From NCBI GenBank assembly GCA_035705495.1, contig DASSWB010000104.1:1-33208 (forward strand): a stretch of 33,208 nucleotides of DNA, in the 5' to 3' direction. Below the pieces are notes generated by a model that saw only the letters and a program-made list of their open reading frames with translations, was not told the origin of the DNA and made no database searches. Position numbers and translations under genes: made by a program. This document shows positions 22,772 to 31,670 of the stretch, in pieces; position 1 is the first letter of the stretch, and the number at the start of each line of letters is the position of its first letter. The DNA comes from DASSWB01 sp035705495 (GTDB taxonomy: Bacteria; Bacteroidota; Bacteroidia; Flavobacteriales; Flavobacteriaceae).

Positions 22772-25213
22772 ATGAAAATTTCTTTTAAGAAACTTATCCC
22801 ACATCTTCTAGTTGTTATAGGTTTTATAATTATAGCCGTCGCTTATTTTAGTCCGATACTTCAGGGAAAACAAATTTTCCAAAGCGATATCGTGCAATAT
22901 ATCGGAATGGCGAAACAGCAAAATGATTTTCGGGAAAAATTTGACGCTGAACCCTATTGGACGGATGCAGCTTTTGGCGGAATGCCAACATACCAATTAG
23001 GAGCATATTATCCGCATAATTACATTAAAACTGTCGATTCGGCCTTAAGATTTTTACCACGCCCAGCCGATTATCTATTCTTGTATTTCATCGGGTTTTA
23101 CATTCTGCTTTTGGTTTTAAAAGTCGATTATAAATTGGCTTTCTTGGGATCCATTGCTTTTGGCTTCTCTACTTATTTAATAATTATTCTTGGGGTTGGG
23201 CATAACGCGAAAGCACATGCAATCGCTTATATGCCGATGGTTTTGGCTGGAATTGTTTTGTGTTTCAGGCAGAAATACATTTGGGGATTTTTGTTGCTCG
23301 CTTTTGCCATGGCATTGGAAATTGGTGCGAACCATTTTCAAATGACTTATTACCTATTGTTATTGGTAATCGTGCTGGGGATTTCTTATTTAATTGATGC
23401 TTTTCGAAAACAAAAAATCAAAGAATATTTCAAATCCTTAGGCGTCATGTTTGTTGCCGTGGTTTTGGCACTCGGTTTAAATGCAACAAATCTCTTGGCC
23501 ACTCAAGAATATACAGAATTCAGTACCCGGGGAGATACAGGTTTAACCATTAATCCAAATGGTTCCCCAAAAGGGACAAGTGTTTTGGATTACGATTATA
23601 TCACCGAATATAGCTACGGAATTGCAGAAAGTTTTAATTTATTTATTCCGAGGTTTATGGGAGATTTCGACGGATCTTATCTAGCGGAAGAATCTGAATC
23701 TCTTTCTCAGTTGGAAAAAATGGGTGTTCCATCGCTTCAAGCCAAAGAAATTGTAGAAGGAAGTATTCGTACCTATTGGGGAGATCAACCTATTGTTGCG
23801 GCCCCTGCCTATATTGGTGCAGTTGTCATTTTTCTTTTTGTTTTGGGCTTATTTCTGATCAAAGGGAAGAACAAATGGTGGATTATTGGCGGAAGCATTC
23901 TGGCACTTTTACTTTCATGGGGCAAGAATTTTGGGTTTTTGACCGAATTTTTTATCGATTATATTCCACTTTACGATAAATTCCGCGCCGTTTCGTCCAT
24001 TCAAGTCCTCATAGAATTATGTGTTCCAGTCTTTGCGGTTTTAGCGATCTCTAAATTTTTCAGTTCAAAAATTGAAGTTGTCGAAAAGCAAAATGCATTA
24101 AAATGGGCCACGATAATTACCGGTGGATTAGCGGCGGTTTTCATCCTGTTTAGTTCCATGTTTTTTGATTTCAGTGGCGCAAGTGACGGAATGCTTCTCG
24201 ATCCTTTGGGAGTCGATTTTATCCGCGCTCTTAAAGAAGACAGACAAAATATTTTGGTCGAAGATTCCATCCGATCGTTGATTTTGGTTATGGTTTCTTC
24301 CGTACTTCTTTGGCTTTTTCTGAAACAAAAAATGAGCAAAAACTTGATTGTTGCTGGTTTCGCAATTCTAATTTTGATTGATTTGGTAAGTGTCGACAAA
24401 CGTTACGTGAACAATGATGATTTTGTGCACGCCAGTATAATGAAGCAACCTTTTCAACCCACACGAGCGGATGTCGAAATTGCTAAAGACACGACACATT
24501 ATCGTGTTTTTGATGTTTCAGAAAATACATTCAACACAGGAAAGGTTTCTTATTTCCATAATTCAATTGGAGGATACCATGCAGCGAAACCGGGAAGGAT
24601 TCAGGATTTAATCGATTTTTATATTTCCCAAAACGACATGCAGATCCTAAATATGTTGAACACCAAATATTTCATTTTCCCTACGGAAGAAGGTATTCAA
24701 TATCAACAAAACCCCGAAACTTTCGGAAATGCTTGGGCTGTTGATTCAATTGTAATGGTTGAAAGTGCAAATGAAGAAATTCTCGCTCTTGGAAAAACCA
24801 ATTTGAAGCATGCGGCAGTTGTCAATAAAAAGAATGCCGATTTGCTTTCTGGATTTGAAACGGGCAAAAGTGCTTCGGCAGAAATTAAATTGACGGGTTA
24901 TCAACCAAATAAACTTCAATATCAATTCAATTCCGAAGAAAACCAACTTGTTATATTTTCCGAAGTTTATTATCCGCATGGTTGGAAAGCCTTTATAGAT
25001 GGCGAAGAAACTCCACATTTTCAAGCAGATTATGTTCTAAGAGCGATGATGGTTCCGGCTGGGAAGCATGAAATCGTTTTTAAATTTGAACCAGAAGTTG
25101 TTGAAACAGGAAGTACTATTTCATTAATAAGTTCTATCTTATTGGGCACGATTCTGATCGGCGGTATTTTTTTCAGTTTTAGAAAAAGGAAAAATGATTC
25201 CGCTGAATCTTAA
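22772..25213 (+). CDS. YfhO family polytopic membrane protein (putative GT-C type glycosyltransferase)
   Basis: An 813-residue inner membrane protein with about a dozen helices across residues 8-560, an extracytoplasmic C-terminal domain (about 565-780, including VYYPHGWKAFIDGEETPHFQADYVLRAMMVPAGKHEIVFKFEP) and a final helix before FRKRKND. This is the YfhO layout. YfhO proteins resemble GT-C enzymes that use lipid-linked sugars outside the membrane; in Firmicutes one modifies lipoteichoic acid, but the flavobacterial target is unknown. The early loop FQSDIVQYIGMAKQQNDFREKF contains an acidic residue where GT-C enzymes carry their catalytic aspartate. It lies between DUF4834 and a GT4 glycosyltransferase in one operon, supporting a role in surface glycan building. 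Confidence 0.87.
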   Translation: MKISFKKLIPHLLVVIGFIIIAVAYFSPILQGKQIFQSDIVQYIGMAKQQNDFREKFDAEPYWTDAAFGGMPTYQLGAYYPHNYIKTVDSALRFLPRPADYLFLYFIGFYILLLVLKVDYKLAFLGSIAFGFSTYLIIILGVGHNAKAHAIAYMPMVLAGIVLCFRQKYIWGFLLLAFAMALEIGANHFQMTYYLLLLVIVLGISYLIDAFRKQKIKEYFKSLGVMFVAVVLALGLNATNLLATQEYTEFSTRGDTGLTINPNGSPKGTSVLDYDYITEYSYGIAESFNLFIPRFMGDFDGSYLAEESESLSQLEKMGVPSLQAKEIVEGSIRTYWGDQPIVAAPAYIGAVVIFLFVLGLFLIKGKNKWWIIGGSILALLLSWGKNFGFLTEFFIDYIPLYDKFRAVSSIQVLIELCVPVFAVLAISKFFSSKIEVVEKQNALKWATIITGGLAAVFILFSSMFFDFSGASDGMLLDPLGVDFIRALKEDRQNILVEDSIRSLILVMVSSVLLWLFLKQKMSKNLIVAGFAILILIDLVSVDKRYVNNDDFVHASIMKQPFQPTRADVEIAKDTTHYRVFDVSENTFNTGKVSYFHNSIGGYHAAKPGRIQDLIDFYISQNDMQILNMLNTKYFIFPTEEGIQYQQNPETFGNAWAVDSIVMVESANEEILALGKTNLKHAAVVNKKNADLLSGFETGKSASAEIKLTGYQPNKLQYQFNSEENQLVIFSEVYYPHGWKAFIDGEETPHFQADYVLRAMMVPAGKHEIVFKFEPEVVETGSTISLISSILLGTILIGGIFFSFRKRKNDSAES

Positions 25214-25227
25214 TAATCCTTTTTTAA

Positions 25228-26517
25228 ATGAAAAAAAAAGTGCTTATCGTTACTTATTACTGGCCCCCCGCAGGCGGACCAGGAGTACAACGATGGTTGA
25301 AATTTGCAAAATATCTTCCAAAATATGGATTTGAACCGGTAATTTATACGCCCAGTAATCCAAATTATCCATTAATCGATAATACCTTGGAAAATGAAGT
25401 TCCGGAAGGGATTTCCGTTTTGAAAAATCCGATCAAAGAACCTTACTTTTTTGCCAATCTGTTCTCTAAGAAACAAACAACCAAAATAAGTTCTGGAATC
25501 ATTTCCGAAGAAAAAGAACAATCTAGGCTTCAGAAATTAATGTTATACATACGAGGGAATTTTTTTATTCCGGACGCCAGGGTTTTATGGGTGAATCCAT
25601 CGGTGAATTTTCTTACAGAATATATAAAGGAAAATAACATCGAAACCATTATCACAACAGGACCACCGCATAGTTTGCATCTTATTGGTTTGGGATTACA
25701 AAAAAAATTAGAGATCAAATGGATTGCCGATTTCCGCGATCCTTGGACAAGCATTGGTTATCACAAAAAATTAAAACTTTCAAGTTCTTCGCAGCGCAAA
25801 CACAAGCATCTGGAATGGGAGGTTTTAAATGCTATGGATTCTATAATTACTACAAGTTTTACAACGAAATCAGAATTTGAAAAAATTACTTCTAAACCCA
25901 TTCGCGTAATTACAAATGGCTATGATTATGAAAAAGTCGAGAAATTGCCCTTGGATACCAAATTTACCTTAGCGCATATTGGCTCTATGCTTTCGGGGCG
26001 AAATCCTGAAAATTTGTGGTTGGCACTTTCAGAAATTATTTCTGAAGACAAGAATTTTTCAAAAGATTTTGAGCTGAAACTAATAGGTTCCGTGAGTAAC
26101 AATGTTCTAAGATCCATTCAAAAATTCGGTCTCGAAACCTTTGTAACCAAAAAAGACTATGTTTCACATAAAACTGCTTTGGAAATCCAGCGGAGCTCAC
26201 AAGTTTTATTGCTTTTGGAAATTGATAGTGAAGAGACAAAAGGCATTATTCCTGGGAAATTATTCGAATATATGGTAAGCGGAAGGCCGATTATTGGAGT
26301 AGGGCCGACGGATTCAGATATCGAAAAAATAATGAAGGAAACCAACACGGGACGCTATTTTTCTTATTCTGAAAAACCGGAGATCAAAACGCATCTGATT
26401 GAACTTTTTAATCAATTTAAAGCCGGAAATCTTAAATCGGCTCCCATTGGTTTGCAAAAATACAGCCGCGAAGCATTGACGGGGGATTTGGCGCAGGTCA
26501 TAAACAACAATAATTAA
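25228..26517 (+). CDS. GT4-type glycosyltransferase (GT-B fold)
   Basis: A 429-residue, probably membrane-associated cytosolic glycosyltransferase. The N-terminus VLIVTYYWPPAGGPGVQRWLKFAKYLPKYGFEPVIYTP is typical of the acceptor domain of GT4 enzymes. The C-terminal nucleotide-sugar site is around GIIPGKLFEYMVSGRPIIGVGPTDSDI (about residues 333-360), with the usual E-x7-E region around KLFEYM. Donor and acceptor are not evident. It begins 14 nt after yfhO and its TAA shares a base with the ATG of the flippase gene (TAATG), so translation of the two is likely coupled. This suggests it adds a sugar to the same lipid-linked glycan that the flippase exports. Confidence 0.88.
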   Translation: MKKKVLIVTYYWPPAGGPGVQRWLKFAKYLPKYGFEPVIYTPSNPNYPLIDNTLENEVPEGISVLKNPIKEPYFFANLFSKKQTTKISSGIISEEKEQSRLQKLMLYIRGNFFIPDARVLWVNPSVNFLTEYIKENNIETIITTGPPHSLHLIGLGLQKKLEIKWIADFRDPWTSIGYHKKLKLSSSSQRKHKHLEWEVLNAMDSIITTSFTTKSEFEKITSKPIRVITNGYDYEKVEKLPLDTKFTLAHIGSMLSGRNPENLWLALSEIISEDKNFSKDFELKLIGSVSNNVLRSIQKFGLETFVTKKDYVSHKTALEIQRSSQVLLLLEIDSEETKGIIPGKLFEYMVSGRPIIGVGPTDSDIEKIMKETNTGRYFSYSEKPEIKTHLIELFNQFKAGNLKSAPIGLQKYSREALTGDLAQVINNNN

Positions 26518-27968
26518 TGGGAATTGTTCTAAAACAGTCGTTTAAAAACGTTGTAACCACCTATTTGGGTTTTGGGATTGGTGCGATCAACACTTTGTTT
26601 TTGTACACGCATTTTTTAGAAAAGGAATATTATGGTCTGGTGACTTTCCTGCTTTCAGCCGCAAATCTAATTTGGCCATTAATGGCTTTTGGCGTTCATA
26701 ATACACTGGTGAAGTTTTTTTCTTCATACAAAACAAAACAAGAAAAGGATAAATTGCTGAACATGATTTTGCTGATGCCGTTAGCAATTTCAGGCTTTTT
26801 GGGTATTATTGGTTTCATTTTTTACGAGAGCCTTCTCAATTATTTTTCAGACGATAATCAGTTGGTCCAGCCTTATGTATGGCTTATTTTTGTTGTTGCG
26901 GTTGCCACAGCTTATTTCGAAGTATTCTTTTCTTGGTCAAAAGTTTATTACCAAAGTGTTTTTGGAAATTTCATGAAAGAGGTTTTTCACAGAGTGATGA
27001 CGTCAATTTTGTTAATCTGTGTCTATCTGAAATGGATGAATGTTGAGGAATTTATTTACGCATTGGTGGGCGTTTATGTTTTACGAATGTTGATTATGAA
27101 GGTTTATGCTTTTAGTCTGCATTTTCCAAAATTGTCAATTTCCTTCCCAAATAACAAAATTTCCATTTTAAAATATTCCTCTTTAATCCTTTTAGCGGGC
27201 TCTGTAGCGATGGTTTTATTGGATTTGGATAAAGTAATGATTGAAGCCTATTTGCCTATAGAAAACGTGGCCATCTTTGCCATCGGAATTTATATTGCAT
27301 CGGTTATCGCGGTTCCGGGAAAAGCAATGCATCAAATAACATATCCTCTCACAGCAATGCTTTTGAATAATCGTGACTTTGAAGGTTTAAAAAGCTTGTA
27401 CAAAAAATCCTCTATAAATTTATTGGTGGTCAGCGGAATCATTTTTTTACTGATTATAGGGAATTTGAGACAATTATATGAAATAATACCAGATGCTTAT
27501 CAAATTGATTTTAGCATTATTGTTTTAATCGCAGTTGTAAAATTGTATGATAATATACTGGGGAATAACAACAGTATTTTATTCAATTCTGATTACTATC
27601 GATTGGTTTTGGCAACAGGCGTTTTTTTGGCGGTTCTCGCTTTTGTTTTGAACCTTGTTTTTATTCCTTTATTCGGAATTTACGGTGCCGCGCTCGCAAC
27701 ATTTATCGCTTTTGCAATATACAATACCGCCAAGATAGCCATCGTTTATTGGAAATTCAAAATGCATCCTTTTTCCAAAAAAACAGTTGAGATCCTCTTA
27801 TTTATTTTGATTTTTTCTGTTGGTTTTTATTTCTGGGATTTTCCGTTCCATCCAATCATAAATATTCTTTTAAAATCATTAATAATAGGCCTCGGTTATT
27901 TATTCATTGCCTTCAAGTTTCATTTTTCTGAGGATATTTCGGATTTATTTTCCAAATGGAAACGATGA
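26517..27968 (+). CDS. Polysaccharide flippase-like membrane protein (Wzx/MOP superfamily)
   Basis: A 483-residue protein with about 14 predicted membrane helices spread along its length, short loops and few charged residues, fitting the Wzx/oligosaccharide flippase branch of the MOP superfamily. The first segment (KQSFKNVVTTYLGFGIGAINTLFLYTHFLEKEYYGLVTFLLSAANL) is characteristic. It would move lipid-linked glycan across the inner membrane. Its ATG overlaps the glycosyltransferase stop by one base. It is the last gene of the DUF4834-YfhO-GT4-flippase operon. No Wzy polymerase or ligase is visible in the window, so the glycan may be short or completed elsewhere. Confidence 0.88.
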   Translation: MGIVLKQSFKNVVTTYLGFGIGAINTLFLYTHFLEKEYYGLVTFLLSAANLIWPLMAFGVHNTLVKFFSSYKTKQEKDKLLNMILLMPLAISGFLGIIGFIFYESLLNYFSDDNQLVQPYVWLIFVVAVATAYFEVFFSWSKVYYQSVFGNFMKEVFHRVMTSILLICVYLKWMNVEEFIYALVGVYVLRMLIMKVYAFSLHFPKLSISFPNNKISILKYSSLILLAGSVAMVLLDLDKVMIEAYLPIENVAIFAIGIYIASVIAVPGKAMHQITYPLTAMLLNNRDFEGLKSLYKKSSINLLVVSGIIFLLIIGNLRQLYEIIPDAYQIDFSIIVLIAVVKLYDNILGNNNSILFNSDYYRLVLATGVFLAVLAFVLNLVFIPLFGIYGAALATFIAFAIYNTAKIAIVYWKFKMHPFSKKTVEILLFILIFSVGFYFWDFPFHPIINILLKSLIIGLGYLFIAFKFHFSEDISDLFSKWKR

Positions 27969-27985
27969 TTTTTGAAAATAAAAAA

Positions 27986-28043
27986 AGGTTGTTTAAAAGT
28001 AATTCATCACGTTACACGGACGAAAAAACTTTGTAAACAACCT
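27986..28043 (-). terminator. Long-loop terminator-like stem between convergent genes
   Basis: A 10-bp stem (AGGTTGTTTA at 27986-27995, TAAACAACCT at 28034-28043), extended by AAAGT/ACTTT inside and a 27-nt apical loop. The T-run (TTTTTTTA) follows only on the minus strand, so it should terminate the leftward outer membrane gene. The large loop is atypical. Confidence 0.6.
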
Positions 28044-28073
28044 CTTAATTCCCTTTTTAATTTTCTAAAAATC

Positions 28074-28562
28074 CTAGAATTGGTAACGAATACCAAATCC
28101 GATGTCAAAACCTAAGTCGTCATTGTAATCGTTGAAACCTATTTCCGGTCTAAAATCCAAGGAAAGCAATAGCGGAAAATCGAAATTATATTCAATACCC
28201 ACATCACCGGCGACCAATCCGAAGAAATTATCATTGTCATGGTCATTTCCAAAATGGCTTTCATCATAACTCACGCTCCCAATACCTGCACCGGCACCAA
28301 GATACCAGTTAAAACCTCCTTCAATGTTCCAAACCCACTGGTACAATCCTGTGAGTCTAAAAGCATCGATATGGTCACTACTTCTCCAACCAAGATCCAA
28401 TTCCAATCTGTTGTTTTCACTTAATCCTCGCTGGTAAGAAATTTCTGTTCCAAATCCGTCATTGTCACCCAATCTTAAACCAATAGCATTTTTTGAAATC
28501 GATTGAGAATAGGCGGTAAACGCAAACATAAATACCAATAAACTTAAAAGTGATTTTTTCAT
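28074..28562 (-). CDS. Small outer membrane beta-barrel protein
   Basis: A 162-residue protein with a signal peptide (KKSLLSLLVFMFAFTAYSQ) and about eight amphipathic beta-strands rich in aromatic and glycine residues (IGLRLGDNDGFGTEISYQRG, NRLELDLGWRSSD, FNWYLGAGAGIGSVSY), ending DIGFGIRYQF with a C-terminal phenylalanine as usual for barrels inserted by BamA. It contains a short histidine/aspartate-rich loop, HFGNDHDNDN (near residue 103). The size suggests an eight-stranded OmpX/OmpA-like barrel. No function can be assigned. An exact -7 element lies 23 nt upstream. It is convergent with the flippase gene and divergent from the FAD/iron-sulfur gene. Confidence 0.75.
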   Translation of the reverse strand: MKKSLLSLLVFMFAFTAYSQSISKNAIGLRLGDNDGFGTEISYQRGLSENNRLELDLGWRSSDHIDAFRLTGLYQWVWNIEGGFNWYLGAGAGIGSVSYDESHFGNDHDNDNFFGLVAGDVGIEYNFDFPLLLSLDFRPEIGFNDYNDDLGFDIGFGIRYQF

Positions 28563-28585
28563 TTTCTATATTTTTGATTTGATTA

Positions 28586-28593
28586 CAAAATTA
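28586..28593 (-). promoter_or_regulatory. -7 element (TAATTTTG on the minus strand) for the small barrel gene
   Basis: Exact TAnnTTTG match 23 nt before the ATG at 28562. A TTG lies 13 nt further upstream, shorter than the usual spacer. Confidence 0.5.
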
Positions 28594-28722
28594 ACATAAG
28601 ACTTCCCAAGTATTCCTTAAAAGTCGCCAATACTTTGTTAAATGAATTAACAGGAAAATTCTACGTTTAGTATAATGCTAATCTCCCAATGCTTCAAATG
28701 GCATCTACATTCGTTTATTTCT

Positions 28723-28730
28723 TACTTTTG
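28723..28730 (+). promoter_or_regulatory. -7 element (TACTTTTG) for the FAD/iron-sulfur oxidoreductase gene
   Basis: Exact TAnnTTTG match 18 nt before the ATG at 28749. The rest of the 186-nt divergent spacer shows nothing I can name. Confidence 0.5.
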
Positions 28731-28748
28731 AAAAGCTAAAAAATTTGT

Positions 28749-31670
28749 ATGAACTGGGATCAATTGGCAGAAAGTTTAGAAGGCGAATTCTTTTATGATG
28801 ATTTGTCGCGCAGGTTGTATGCTACAGATGCATCTGTTTATCGGGAAATTCCGGATGCAGTAGCCTACCCAAAGAACCAATCGGATTTAATTCAGATCAT
28901 ACAATTTGCCAACGAAAATGGAATTGGGATTATTCCAAGGGCTGCAGGTACTTCTTTGGCCGGACAATGTGTAGGGAGAGGAATTGTGGTGGATATTTCG
29001 AAATATTTCACTGAAATCCTAAAAATTAACCCCGAAAACAAAACGGTTACTTTACAACCTGGAGTAATTCGGGATGATTTAAACCGAGTTTTATACGACT
29101 ACGGACTTTTCTTCGGACCCAACACGTCAACATCCAATCGATGCATGATTGGCGGAATGTTGGGCAATAATTCCAGCGGAACGACTTCCATAAAATATGG
29201 TGTTACCCGCGATAAGATTTTGAAAATGAAAGCGCTGCTCAGCGATGGGAGTAAAGTCGAATTTAAAGAAATTTCAAAACAAGAATTTGAAGGCAAACTA
29301 AAACTTCAAACGCGGGAAGGAGAGATATATAGAACTTTATGGCACGAATTGAAATCGGAAAAAATTCAGGAGCAAATCAAAACCAATTTTCCGAAACCTG
29401 AAATCCACCGACGAAATACGGGATATGCCTTAGATGAAATCATTGATTCAGATGTTTTTTCTGATTCAAAAAAAGGATTTAATCTTTGTAAACTTTTGGC
29501 AGGAAGCGAAGGAACCTTGGCTTTTACCACCGAAATCACTTTACAGCTGGATGATCTCGAACCGCGGTTCGGAGCTATGGTAGCAGCACATTTTTCGAGT
29601 ATAGAAAAGTGTATGAAAGCGGTGGTTCCAGCAATGAATCATTCGCTTTTTACGTGTGAAATGATGGATAAAGTCATTTTGGATTGCACAAAAAACAGTT
29701 TGAAATATAGACAAAACCGTTTCTTTCTTGAAGGCGATCCCAAGGCGATTTTAATGTTGGAATTAAGGTCTTTTTCGGCGGAAGACTTGGAATTACAGAT
29801 TCAAAATTTGTTATCGGATTTAAAAGAAACCGAATTGTGTTACGCACTTCCGGTGTTGAGGGAAAATGAAATCATTCTTGCGCTGGAACTCCGTAAAGCC
29901 GGTTTGGGTTTATTGGGAAATATGGTGGGCGACAAAAAATCGGTTGCTTGTATTGAGGATACTGCGGTTGCGTTGTCTGATTTAGCCGATTATATTGATG
30001 AATTCACGGTCATCATGAAAAAATATGATCAGGACGCCGTTTATTATGCACACGCGGGAGCAGGGGAATTGCATTTGCGACCGATACTGAATCTGAAAAA
30101 ACAGGAAGATGTTTTCTTGTTTCGAAAAATTACTGAAGATGTTGCCGCGCTGGTTAAAAAATACGGCGGATCCATGAGTGGAGAACACGGAGACGGACGC
30201 GTACGTGCCGAATTTATTGAAATGATGATTGGAGCAGAGAATTTTTTAATTCTGAAAAAAATAAAAAATACGTTCGATCCGAAAAATATTTTCAATCCAG
30301 GAAAAATTTTGGATGCGGGTCCCATGGACGAATCTCTGCGTTATGAAGTAAACAGGAAAGAACCTAAGGTAAAAACTTTGATGGATTTTTCTGATACGCA
30401 AGGAATTTTGCGCGCTGCAGAAAATTGCAATGGAAGCGGAGATTGCAGAAAACCGGCAGCAGCAGGTGGAACAATGTGTCCCAGTTACCGTGCGACCAGA
30501 AATGAAAAAGACAGTACGCGGGCAAGGGCAAATGCTTTACGGGAATATTTAACGCACAGCGAAAAACGAAATAAATTTGACCACGAAGAACTTAAAGAAG
30601 TTCTGGATTTATGCATTAGCTGCAAAGGGTGCACGAGTGAATGTCCCTCGGGTGTGGATATGGCTGCTATGAAATCGGAGTGGGAATATCAATATCAAAT
30701 AGAACACGGAACTTCACTGCGGACAAAATTATTTGCTTACAATGGAATGCTGAACAAAGCGGGTTCCAAAATTCCGGGTCTTTCGAATTTTTTCTTTACA
30801 AATAAGATGACTTCTTCAATTTTAAAAAAATCAATCGGAATTGCAGAACAGAGAAGTTTGCCGAAATTATCAAAACAGACTTTGTGGTCCTACTTCAAAC
30901 AACATGCTGCTAACGGTGTTTTTTCAGAATTAAAGAATCCAATAAAAACGATTTATCTTTTTAATGACGAGTTCACAAATTATTCGGATACTCAAATTGG
31001 AATCGATGCCTTGGAATTATTGACAAAGTTGAATTATGAAGTCAAAATGATTAAAAATGCAGATAGCGGTCGGACCTATATTTCAAAAGGATTTTTAAAA
31101 CAAGCCAAGAAGCTTGCAAATCAGAACATCAATCTTTTTAAAAATATAATTTCCGAAGAAACACCTTTAATCGGTATTGAACCTTCGGCTATTTTAGGAT
31201 TTAGGGATGAATATGCGCGTTTGGCCGACGATAAGGAAACTGCCATTGAATTATCAAAAAATGTGCTGCTGATTGATGAATTTTTAAAAAATGAAATCGA
31301 TTTAAAAAACATAAAACAGGAACAATTTACTTCCGAAGAAAAAATCATTAAACTCCACGGACATTGTCATCAAAAAGCATTTTCCAATCTATTTTACACT
31401 TTTACCGCACTAAATCTCCCAGAAAATTATAATGTGACAATCATTCCATCAGGATGCTGCGGTATGGCGGGTTCTTTTGGATATGAAAAAGAACATTACG
31501 ATATAAGTATGGCAATTGGGGAACAAACACTTTTTCCCGCAATTAGAAAAGCCGCAGAAAATGTAATTATTGCAGCAACAGGAACCAGTTGCCGACATCA
31601 GATATATGATGGCACAAAAAAAGGGGCATTACACCCCGTTTCTATTTTAAAAAGCGCTTTAAAAGTTTAA
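28749..31670 (+). CDS. Fused FAD-binding/4Fe-4S oxidoreductase (D-2-hydroxyacid dehydrogenase type, GlcD-GlcF/YdiJ-like)
   Basis: A 973-residue fusion. The N-terminal half is a VAO-type FAD-binding domain (IIPRAAGTSLAGQCVGRGIVVDISKY, then MIGGMLGNNSSGTTSIKYG) plus a FAD-oxidase C-terminal domain ending SMSGEHGDGRVRAEFI...FDPKNIFNPGKI. Next is a ferredoxin-like part with cysteines C560, C566 and C577, then C622-xx-C625-xx-C628-xxx-C632 for a 4Fe-4S cluster. The C-terminal CCG-type domain holds HGHCHQKAF and SGCCGMAGSFG (C903/C904). Such enzymes oxidise D-lactate, glycolate or D-2-hydroxyglutarate and pass electrons to the quinone pool. The substrate cannot be fixed here. Its stop overlaps the stop of the convergent lipoprotein gene by 4 nt. 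Confidence 0.92.
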   Translation: MNWDQLAESLEGEFFYDDLSRRLYATDASVYREIPDAVAYPKNQSDLIQIIQFANENGIGIIPRAAGTSLAGQCVGRGIVVDISKYFTEILKINPENKTVTLQPGVIRDDLNRVLYDYGLFFGPNTSTSNRCMIGGMLGNNSSGTTSIKYGVTRDKILKMKALLSDGSKVEFKEISKQEFEGKLKLQTREGEIYRTLWHELKSEKIQEQIKTNFPKPEIHRRNTGYALDEIIDSDVFSDSKKGFNLCKLLAGSEGTLAFTTEITLQLDDLEPRFGAMVAAHFSSIEKCMKAVVPAMNHSLFTCEMMDKVILDCTKNSLKYRQNRFFLEGDPKAILMLELRSFSAEDLELQIQNLLSDLKETELCYALPVLRENEIILALELRKAGLGLLGNMVGDKKSVACIEDTAVALSDLADYIDEFTVIMKKYDQDAVYYAHAGAGELHLRPILNLKKQEDVFLFRKITEDVAALVKKYGGSMSGEHGDGRVRAEFIEMMIGAENFLILKKIKNTFDPKNIFNPGKILDAGPMDESLRYEVNRKEPKVKTLMDFSDTQGILRAAENCNGSGDCRKPAAAGGTMCPSYRATRNEKDSTRARANALREYLTHSEKRNKFDHEELKEVLDLCISCKGCTSECPSGVDMAAMKSEWEYQYQIEHGTSLRTKLFAYNGMLNKAGSKIPGLSNFFFTNKMTSSILKKSIGIAEQRSLPKLSKQTLWSYFKQHAANGVFSELKNPIKTIYLFNDEFTNYSDTQIGIDALELLTKLNYEVKMIKNADSGRTYISKGFLKQAKKLANQNINLFKNIISEETPLIGIEPSAILGFRDEYARLADDKETAIELSKNVLLIDEFLKNEIDLKNIKQEQFTSEEKIIKLHGHCHQKAFSNLFYTFTALNLPENYNVTIIPSGCCGMAGSFGYEKEHYDISMAIGEQTLFPAIRKAAENVIIAATGTSCRHQIYDGTKKGALHPVSILKSALKV
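31616..31650. terminator. Terminator hairpin inside the 3' end of the oxidoreductase coding region
   Basis: GGGG (31623-31626) and CCCC (31634-31637) enclose CATTACA. On the minus strand a run of seven T follows directly, so the leftward lipoprotein transcript would terminate inside the neighbour's last codons. On the plus strand TTTCTATTTT follows after one bulged G. Confidence 0.65.

Noticed and set aside
24001..24399. 132-residue open frame antisense to yfhO
   Set aside because: Shadow of the YfhO coding frame: no promoter, no recognisable motif, low-complexity composition.
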